Assembly: GCA_036940085.1 (NCBI GenBank)
Contig: JALLBK010000232.1
Location: 1-26,645 of the forward strand
Length of the DNA stretch: 26,645 nt
Direction: 5' to 3'
Source: Discostella pseudostelligera
Taxonomy: Eukaryota > Bacillariophyta > Thalassiosirophyceae > Thalassiosirales > Thalassiosiraceae
Shown here: piece after piece, positions 19,454-26,645 of the stretch
How the letters are laid out: every line of letters starts with the position of its first letter
Numbering within the stretch: position 1 is the stretch's first letter
Made by a program: the position numbers and the translations under genes
Notes under the pieces: generated by a model
What the model was told of the DNA's origin: nothing
Databases searched by the model: none
Seen by the model: the letters and a program-made list of their open reading frames with translations, nothing else

Positions 19454-22400
19454 ATGACCATGGCCTCCGACGCTAGTACTAGTAGTAGCAGCCCTCCCAC
19501 ATCCAGACAGTCAACGACGACGCCCATCCTGGATGAATTGAAACGTCTGCAGGATATCGAGTCTTTTCTATCTAAGCTGTGGCAGGATGAGGTCCATCAA
19601 TACGAGCAAACCACACCTTCTACATCATCGACTGGTGTTGGTGGAGCCGGCGCTGGCACCGATGATGATACCATCAAATGCAACTGCGCATCTCGCAATC
19701 ATGCCAATAGCACTGGTACAATCGAGAATAAATCTCTCTTCCCATACCATATCGCTCTCTACCCGCTCTTGGACTGCTATGATTCCTTCATTGAGGACAA
19801 AGGGTACGGGGTGGCTTACTACCCGCCTACAGTAGTTCGTCCATCGCCAGCACCCATGCTATTTGATGTAGATGGCCATCGTCGATCACAATTTTCACCA
19901 CGAATAGATAGATATGGTGTTCAAATTCAGGAGATTGAAACAATCAATGAACACTTGCCGAATTCAGCATGGGCAATTCAGCAATCATTAATGCCACACA
20001 ATCGAAAGCTTCAATTCATTAATTACATGACTTCCGACGACCGTCATCAATCATCATCTACTGTGCACTATTACGAGAATCGAGACTTTGATCGATTCCG
20101 TAAGGATAATTATCGATTTTGGAATATCTTACTGAATCCGGAATTAGAAGCCTATCCCATACTATCGGATGACAATTCTGTGAGTTCGATAGAGAGTGAC
20201 GAGTGGGAGGATTTCGATGATGAGGAACGCGAGTACAATGAAACGAGAAGACAGGCACGAATTCGAATGAAGCCAGATAGATTGAAAGATGCAACATATG
20301 CAAGAGATTTTAGATTCCTACGATGGTGGCGACGTACAATTGTCGATGAAAGGAGAGGGGTAATTCATTTCGGAATGAAGGAGGCTGGAAAGGACATCCT
20401 TGCATTGAACAACCGCTACTCTCCCGAGAGTCTCTTTGCTGATAGCACATCATCATCATCTGCCATATGTATACTTCTCAAGGTGCTGAAGCATTCATTA
20501 AGTGATCTTCAACGTGAGTTGAGATTGGCACAAGCTGTGGTATTACTAATTGCAGACTGGAAACTTTGCGATAATTACAAGGAGAGATCACACGAGAAGG
20601 GGAAGGACGTTGCATCCAATCAAGATAATGATTCAATTGATGGCATTGAATGCCTGCGACTACTGTTGCTAATAATTTCGTCAGAATATTTCCCATCTTG
20701 TGGCGGATATTGCCATGAACGGTTTCTTGCGGATGCTGTCCTGAACGAAGAGGACGAACCAAATCATTATTGCTCCGATGTAAGTCACGACAGCAAATCA
20801 TGGATGAATGCATTTATTGTGACAATATGTTCTAAGCAACCTGCTTTCTTCGAATCACAAGTGGTGGGAATTCCTTGGCTCGTTCTCCGTACTCCTCTCG
20901 GAAGGTATTTCTTTCATGACACAACAACATGCCAGTGTTATCTGCGCCTTCGTATCCCATGAAATGAACCGCGCAAGCTGCCCATCAGCCATGGGTGTCT
21001 TCTTCAATAGTGGTGAAATATCGGGAAAGGAGTACCTGAAACAAAGCATTTACTTCCTGAACAATGCTGAATACGAGATGGGAAGTACACGAACCGAGGG
21101 AGGTTTGCCACGAGACAGTACTTCTTCAGGCTGCCCGCTAAGTATCAACATCCTTCTCACGATTTTGAGCGCCGTCCGACATCATGCGCTTTCTGATCGA
21201 ATGAGACTTGTCAAACTAATTGAGAAAATGAATGCCTCGAGCTCGACCTGCGTTGCAGAGCAAAGTGAAGTATCCCAGTATCTAAATTCATATCAAACTT
21301 GTATCGAGATCATGGTTGACATTGGAGAACGCGTTTTGTTTCGCCTTCCAAACAATCTGCAAGGAAGGCAACTTGGAGGGATGGTTGTCCGGGCTCTTGT
21401 AGAGGCATTTATCGGTGGTGACGACTTCACTATGAAAGGGCAGAAACCCCTCTCATACCTCGCTCGGGGGACGGAGACGACTCTCAGGAGTATCGTCGAC
21501 CCGCTTCGATATGCTGACGCTGTGACGAAGAGTATTAATCACCCCTTGTTGGACCCATGTCGTGGCCGCGTCAGCAACAGAACCGGTACCCTTTCAATAG
21601 AAGATTTCATAGGAATTCAACCAACAAAAGATGTCATCGACATCGTCAAGGGTCTGTTCACGAGAGATCTTGTTGATTTACAAGTTAGTGGATGCGGGTA
21701 CGGAGATTTTCTTTCGTGGTGTCGTCTTCCAATATCGTCTGAACCACTTCTATTCAGTTATGCATCAAATTTCCCTGATTTGAGAGAAGGGGAGGAACGT
21801 GAGCCACCAAGTGAAGAGTGGGCTGTAGACGAGGTGAGTCGTTGGGTACTCTCACTTACATCTCATGTCCTTCCATATCAATTCACAGTCTTTGTAACCG
21901 TATTATCAATGCCTGCCACTATAGGAAGGAAATGTACTTGATCATGCCTATCTCAGCGCTCGGTATGATTTCTCTCTCCTTGTATTCCTGAGGCAATGGC
22001 ATTCACCATGGACACCAGAAAGTCACTTCTCCTTCTCAGTACCATTTAGAAGTGCTGTTTCAACTCTTGCTCTATGTGCACATCGTTTTAGTGTTCCATC
22101 GGACATTGTTGCTCTGGTCAATTCATTCTTGCCGCGTGTATGGTGGCCAGACGATAGAAGATGCTGTTGGTGTCAAGAGTGTCAGCTGGATCAATTGACT
22201 CGAGTCTTCAACAATAAAATTCATTCCAGAAAAAGTAATTGGGGAAAGCAACCAGGTCTCGGACAAACAAAGAAAAAGTCGAAACCTGATATCTTGAATA
22301 CCTGTTTTGGATGTCAAGTTGCATTGGCATGCTCCAAAGAGCACATGAAATTTCTGCATAAGGACGGTCATAAAAGGTATTGTGGGCTACCTCCCTTTCG

Positions 22401-22647
22401 AGCGCCTTTCGCCGAAGAAGATAACAATCTTTGCAGAGAGGTACTAGGAACCCTCGATGGTGTTCTGGATGCGGTTCCTGATGATCATAATGATAGCAAC
22501 CAAGACGATGACAATGATGATGGAAGCTGGGAAAGCGTGGACAGTAACCAAGATGCAGCCGATGGAAGGAGCGATGTGATCTTTACTTACTTCAACAACA
22601 AGTCCTACAAATTTCAACAGCGAGTTCAGTTTCCATTTTGGAGTTGA
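19454..22647 (+). CDS. Large protein with MYND-like C-terminal zinc cluster
   Basis: Two main exons, 19454-21833 and 21925-22647, with a 91-nt intron (GTGAGT...ATAG) that joins AVDE to EGNVLDHAYLSARYDF. The product is about 1033 residues. The N-terminus is Ser/Thr-rich and disordered. The middle is a helical region I do not recognise (FLRWWRRTIVDERRG, SDLQRELRLAQAVVLLIADW). The C-terminal part carries a Cys/His cluster: CCWCQEC, then after about 40 residues CFGCQVALACSKEHMKFLHKDGHKRYC. This CxxC...CxxC...C..H.....H...C pattern fits a MYND-type zinc finger, usually a protein-interaction module, though the spacing is wide. An acidic Asp/Asn tail follows. The frame changes once near 20905: either one extra base (PLGR-ISFMTQQHASV) or a 31-nt GT-AG intron. 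It diverges from the PERK-like kinase. Confidence 0.75.
20900..20936 (+). other. Frame break: extra base or 31-nt micro-intron
   Basis: The upstream coding frame (ending LVLRTPLGR) and the downstream frame (MTQQHASVICAFVSHE) differ by one base. Removing one base near 20905-20909 joins them. A GT...CCAG segment at 20905-20935 is 31 nt long and also restores the frame exactly. Other introns in the window are 71-131 nt, so 31 would be exceptional. Confidence 0.6.
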
Positions 22648-23369
22648 GAAAAAAAGTACTCTACCCAATAATTGTAAGGCATCCATTTCTAATGCGGTTG
22701 AAATTACTTGCAACCAAACGAAGATAATCAATACGGAACCATATCTTCGCCGCGCGTAGCTAGTAGCGACGTACTCCAAACTCCAAGCCAAGGATGAGAG
22801 ATGAGAGGAGTAGAGGTAATGCCACGTGTAATTGTTGAGTCGAGTCATTCAACCTTCGCACGGACAGGCTCCCCCGCCCGTCTGTCCAAAGTTTGAATGC
22901 TTTCGGCCTCAGCTGGCGATTGGCGATCCAGCGACAGCGAGTGTTGCTGAGAATGATTCGAATCTTCAACCTTCCCGTGCGTTGTATCTACTCCTCTTTC
23001 TCTATCATCTAGCTCTCTCTACAATAGCAATATATAGAGAGAAATCGAGACAACGGAGAGGAGTACGTACTATGACCCCCTGACGCACAAGATCGCACAA
23101 GGCACAAGTACATCATGACCTCGTACCTCAAATAAGTAGGACTTTTTAAATCGAGAAGAGAGAAGATGCATATCTTCGAGTGCCGGACAAGGAGCGTGGT
23201 AAATTTTCAAATTATTTCCTTAAATGGGCTTCATGCGGTAATAGATAAATAGATCAGAAATACTTTTAGGGGCCTCCATAGAATCGCTTGGATGATGTGA
23301 TGCTTTTCCAACCTCACAACAACATGTTCCTCGCTCGCTCGGGACTCGGGAGGACTCTTAACTCTTAAC
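22648..23369. other. Intergenic space with nested inverted repeats
   Basis: No gene is seen in these 720 bp. There is a nested pair of inverted repeats at 22846-22899 (outer CATTCAA/TTGAATG, inner GGACAG/CTGTCC) and a TTCAACCTTC word that occurs twice (about 22848 and 22965). A B-box-like GATTCGAATC near 22952 does not form a tRNA T-arm. The rest is unremarkable. Confidence 0.5.
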
Positions 23370-23668
23370 TAGGGTGGGGGAAAATTCCACTTATGAATTT
23401 CGGACTTTTGGAGGCGGCAAAATACCGGATTACCGAATCTGGTATTTTTGAATCAGTACTATTCCTACGTAGGCCTACGTAGCAGTAGTACCAGGAGATC
23501 CTCCTTCCCGCAAATTACTACTCCCGCCAAATTATTCCCGTCCGTAACACGTGGCATGCGTGTGACGTCATAACCTGGTACATTTCTAAGTAGAATTCGA
23601 CGTAGAGTATTTTGCCGGTAATTTGCCGGTATTTGGCCAATTTGGACCCGGTAATTTCCCCCACCCTA
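23370..23668. mobile_element. hAT-like MITE, 299 bp, with 8-bp target duplication
   Basis: The element begins TAGGGTGGGGGAAA and ends with its exact reverse complement (14 bp), and the similarity continues imperfectly (AATTCC against TTACCGG). It is flanked on both sides by CTCTTAAC (23362-23369 and 23669-23676), an 8-bp target-site duplication. Eight-bp duplications and ends of the YAGGG type are typical of hAT-superfamily elements. There is no coding capacity. Subterminal repeats of CCGGTAATTT/CCGGTATTTGG occur at 23615, about 23626 and 23648, with inverted TACCGG copies near 23433. A perfect 18-bp palindrome CTACGTAGGCCTACGTAG lies at 23465-23482. Intact ends and duplication suggest a fairly recent insertion. 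The left flank carries an extra partial copy (CTCTTAACTCTTAAC), so the exact duplication border is slightly ambiguous. Confidence 0.85.
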
Positions 23669-23796
23669 CTCTTAACATCGTCTTGTGTTGACTTTCATTG
23701 CTGCAATGAATCCATGGAATACATGGAAATGAACTTCTAACATAGTACGCTTCGATCGATGAAAGGCTAAGCCGACAGCAATACTAGACAAACAAG

Positions 23797-25038
23797 ATGA
23801 AGTTCTGCCGCAATCTACAGCGGGTTATCAACATTACAGATCCCGAATGGGCCCCCTATTGGACCAACTACAAGATGCTCAAAAAGTTTCTTAAGGCAGT
23901 CGTCGGTGGCGGCCCTTCGCGCTCTGAATCTCCACAATCGGATATGTCAGACAACACTGACGATGGTGGTGAGGACGATCGCGATCACGCTCATGATACG
24001 GACGATAAGAAATATGATACGCCTGCGCAGGAGGAAAAGATGGAAGCAGCCAATGGGTCTGCGCGGGGGATCGTCGGCGCTGCCGGGGAGGGTTCATCGT
24101 CGGCAGCTCAGATGATCCGTCACCCTGGCGAAGTCGCATTCTTCAAGCTTCTCAACTCCGAACTTAAGAAGGCCATACATTTTTTCGACAAAGCACAGTT
24201 GGAGTTTGAGATCAGGGAGGCACGCGTTCGGGAGGGAATTGATATCATGAGAAAAGCTAACTCGCTGATGGTTGATGAGAAGTGGTCATTGATGGCCAAG
24301 AGTTTGTATCGATTGTATAAGGAACTGCTACTGCTGGAAACGTACGCGATTATGACGTATTGCTCGTTCTCAAAGATACTCAAGAAGCATGACAAAGTGA
24401 CGAAGCACAACACGCGGGTTGCTTTCATGAAAAATGTGGTGAACAAGGCGAACTTTTCACATTACCCAAAATTGCTGGCGATGATCACCCGATGCGAACG
24501 TTTATACGATGAGGTTTCCCAATCACTCATTGTGGAGGGCAAATCCGGTTTGTACGAGGATGAGCGCCTTTTCATCAATATGATCCATCGACTTAATGAG
24601 CAGGCATTGGATACTGCCGAAGGCGAGGGAGCACCAGATTTGGAGGGACGTAAAGAGCAAAGACGCACGAACTCATTAAACTCTCCTGACCGGCTCGCGT
24701 CTGGTACAAGTACAAATGAACGAGCCCCGTCTCCTAGATCATCGCACTCATCTCTCACTTCTCCCTCCCAAGTTTCTACCTTGCGTTCCATTGTAAATGA
24801 AATTACGATGACCAATAACATCTCTAGGAAGGGACTAGGGAGAATTGAGCAAGCTGAGCAAGCTGAGCAAGATATGGATAACTCAAATGAGGGCCAGGAC
24901 TCTTCAGAACAACTTGACAAAACCCCATCAAAGACGGGGAAGCGTTCGTCTGATCCCACTGGCTTGGAAAACGAATCACATCCAATCGCGAAGCGGGGTC
25001 GACAGAACGACATACTCTTGACTGGGCGGTGTAGATAA
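23797..25038 (+). CDS. SPX-domain protein, phosphate signalling
   Basis: A single exon of 413 residues starting at ATG 23797. The SPX domain is split into the usual three blocks: MKFCRNLQRVINITDPEWAP with NYKMLKKFLK (1-33), then EVAFFKLLNSELKKAIHFF (112-130), then SFSKILKKHDKVTKHNTR (190-207). The lysines in NYKMLKK and KILKKHDKVTK correspond to the inositol-(pyro)phosphate binding patch of the family. An acidic, Asp/His-rich linker (about 40-105) separates the first two blocks. The C-terminal 150 residues are polar with an EQAEQAEQ repeat and a basic KRGRQ near the end, possibly a nuclear signal. No EXS, RING, MFS or VTC domain follows, so this is a stand-alone SPX protein, a class that acts as a phosphate-status regulator in plants and diatoms. 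The hAT-like MITE ends 128 bp upstream of the start. Confidence 0.9.
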   Translation: MKFCRNLQRVINITDPEWAPYWTNYKMLKKFLKAVVGGGPSRSESPQSDMSDNTDDGGEDDRDHAHDTDDKKYDTPAQEEKMEAANGSARGIVGAAGEGSSSAAQMIRHPGEVAFFKLLNSELKKAIHFFDKAQLEFEIREARVREGIDIMRKANSLMVDEKWSLMAKSLYRLYKELLLLETYAIMTYCSFSKILKKHDKVTKHNTRVAFMKNVVNKANFSHYPKLLAMITRCERLYDEVSQSLIVEGKSGLYEDERLFINMIHRLNEQALDTAEGEGAPDLEGRKEQRRTNSLNSPDRLASGTSTNERAPSPRSSHSSLTSPSQVSTLRSIVNEITMTNNISRKGLGRIEQAEQAEQDMDNSNEGQDSSEQLDKTPSKTGKRSSDPTGLENESHPIAKRGRQNDILLTGRCR

Positions 25039-25699
25039 CGTCCTGTCTCGTGCATCATGGTCTGTCTTTTTGTTTTATTGAAGTTGTTTAATCATTCATT
25101 TTTTGATATGCTCTCGCTCATGTTTTTTCGAGTGAGTGACGCCAGCTAGAGTTTTCCAGCAAATTTTGAGCAATTGCTGGCGTAACGAGAGATGCTATTG
25201 GTGTGTTGTTCGGTATGCCTTGGCATCAACTAGCAAATGTAGTGTAGATAGTCCAAATAGAGACTTGTTTTGTTTTATCTTTTTCTTTCAAGTGCCATTA
25301 ATTTTGATTGCGATTGCATGCCCGAAATAAATGGAAGAACCTCGAGTGCTTGAACAATTATGTTAACATCATTATGACAACTGATCCGAACACTGTAACT
25401 TATGCAATAGCTTCTTGTTAGATAGAGAAAGGTGACAGTTTATAAGCTATTATAATGTTATTGCTAAATATAATTCTGTCGAGGAGTTGAGTGCCTTACT
25501 TCTCACTTCCTCTAGCGCTGATGCCTACGTAGGAGTATGCCGCATTGAAGATCGCGAAAGCCGAGCTCAAATAATAGGATTAATATTTAGCTTAAGGACA
25601 GTGGTGGTTTGCGATAGGCAACACCAAACCTTTCATAAAACAACACATCCGCGTGCACAACCTGCACTAGCCCCAAACTCGCTTCTTCAGCGCTGAGCG
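25039..25699. other. Convergent intergenic space, SPX gene and bL20
   Basis: This is the AT-rich 3' flank of both genes, 660 bp long. The SPX-proximal part has two competing hairpins: ACGCCAGC (25139-25146) can pair with GCTGGCGT (25176-25183), while CCAGCAA (25156-25162) can pair with TTGCTGG (25174-25180), sharing bases. No gene or RNA family is recognised. The open frame at 25487-25696 lacks an ATG and is not called. Confidence 0.55.
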
Positions 25700-26497
25700 T
25701 CAATTTCCTGCACTCATTTGAACCTTCTCTACGCCCCCCTCCGCCGACATTGCCTTGACAACATCAACAACAGCTTTGAAACTGAACGGTTCATACATTG
25801 CCAACCCACTTAATATCTTCCTATCCAATACAATTCCACTGTTATTCTGCATCTGGATGAATTTTGAATACGACAACCCATACTGTCGAACACCGGCATT
25901 CAATCTTTGGATCCATAGTTTACGAAATTCTCGTTTCTTTACTTTGCGATCGCGGTAGGCGTATTGCCATGATTTTTCCAGGCGGCGGATGGCCACTCGG
26001 AAGCAGCGATTGGCTCTTCCCCGAAAGCCTTTGGATTGCCGAATTACCCGTTTGTGCTATTGGAGTACGATGATGTGAGGAGAAAAATAAATGAAAATAG
26101 TGAGAATATATGAAGTCCAAATCAATGACAATATCCGTTCCACTGATTTTGCTGTTCCCAAACCTACCTTTTTGGAGGCGAATCCGCGACTTTGCTGCAT
26201 CAAGAATCCATCATCCAAATAATTATTCCAACGGCCCAACGTTAGAGACGATGCCAGATTTGGTGCTATCACAGAAATACTAGGATACACGCATGATTTG
26301 GAAATGCCCATCCATGCTGCCCCTCTTGCCAGTGGTAATGTTGACGCCATCGACGACAGTGATCTGCTTGACATCATGATGTTCATGCACCCGCCACCGC
26401 CGCGGGGCATCATTCGCGTCATCGTCACCGTCGTCGTCGCCATTTTGGTCGATTGGCGGACCAATGGCAGCCATCGCTGAGCCATCTGGTGGAACAT
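25700..26497 (-). CDS. Mitochondrial large-subunit ribosomal protein bL20
   Basis: Two exons, 26497-26168 and 26056-25700, with a 111-nt phase-0 intron (GTAGGT...ATAG) that joins ASKK to HKRVIRQSKGF. The product is about 228 residues. The first 100 or so are Arg/Ser/Met-rich and nearly free of acidic residues, ending SRGFASKK, a good mitochondrial presequence. The mature part is a full bL20: HKRVIRQSKGFRGRANRCFR, QYAYRDRKVKKREFRKLW, IQRLNAGVRQYGLSYSKF and LDRKILSGLAMYEPFSF. bL20 binds 23S rRNA early in large-subunit assembly. Diatom plastids encode their own rpl20, which together with the presequence points to the mitochondrial ribosome. ATG 26497 is used; another in-frame ATG at 26485 is possible. 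Confidence 0.93.
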
Positions 26498-26645
26498 TGT
26501 GAATAAGATAAGCGCAGTATCTAACTTGATTATTCACCAGCCGCTGCCTACTAGATCGTACTGCCTCTACTCTGACTCTGCTGCTGGTTTGGAGTGGGCG
26601 ACTGCGGTGGATGCGGTCGGGCGACGGCCTGACGAAGAGTCGCTA
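26498..26645. promoter_or_regulatory. Upstream flank of the bL20 gene
   Basis: The last 148 bp form the 5' flank of the minus-strand bL20 gene and should contain its promoter. No distinct element is recognised. Confidence 0.35.

Noticed and set aside
22952..22975. tRNA B-box-like GATTCGAATC
   Set aside because: The bases flanking the TTCGAAT loop do not pair as a T-arm and no A box or acceptor stem is found upstream.

Overview
The window is nuclear DNA of a eukaryotic alga, most likely a centric diatom. The genes are compact, with short GT-AG introns (71-131 nt) read directly from splice sites, and closely packed convergent and divergent neighbours. The gene set includes a heat-shock-factor protein (a family strongly expanded in diatoms), a nuclear mitochondrial bL20, a PERK-like kinase and a meckelin (TMEM67) homologue. 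Meckelin is a ciliary transition-zone protein, so it implies a lineage that still makes flagella, such as centric diatoms with flagellate sperm. The species cannot be told from the sequence.

Layout. Positions 1-3700 are gene-poor: CCACC/ATG-type low-complexity DNA, degenerate repeats, and a frame-broken fragment that resembles the C-terminal part of a diatom reverse-transcriptase protein (about 1424-2257) followed by a (TTA)n tail. From 3713 onward the DNA is gene-dense: an HSF-type factor (+, 3713-5706, interrupted by a single N inside a 19-bp duplication); a MOV10/SDE3-like SF1 helicase (-, 6078-8967); a SET-domain protein (+, 9472-10610, one base missing); an unrecognised polar protein (-, 10639-11265); meckelin (+, 11435-14685); a PERK-type eIF2-alpha kinase (-, 15067-18997); a large protein with a MYND-like C-terminal zinc cluster (+, 19454-22647, one frame break); a 299-bp hAT-like MITE (23370-23668) just upstream of an SPX-domain protein (+, 23797-25038); and mitochondrial ribosomal protein bL20 (-, 25700-26497).

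The genes do not form one pathway. Three divergent pairs share short intergenic spaces: helicase/SET, unknown protein/meckelin, and PERK/MYND. The unknown protein/meckelin pair is only 169 bp apart, which makes the unknown gene a weak candidate for cilium-linked expression. The PERK/MYND space has a G-quadruplex motif and two copies of a TTCTCGAGAA palindrome. The SPX gene (phosphate sensing) has the MITE within 130 bp of its start codon.

Two single-base frame breaks and a one-N join inside otherwise intact genes suggest local assembly errors, though a 31-nt micro-intron is an alternative for one of them.
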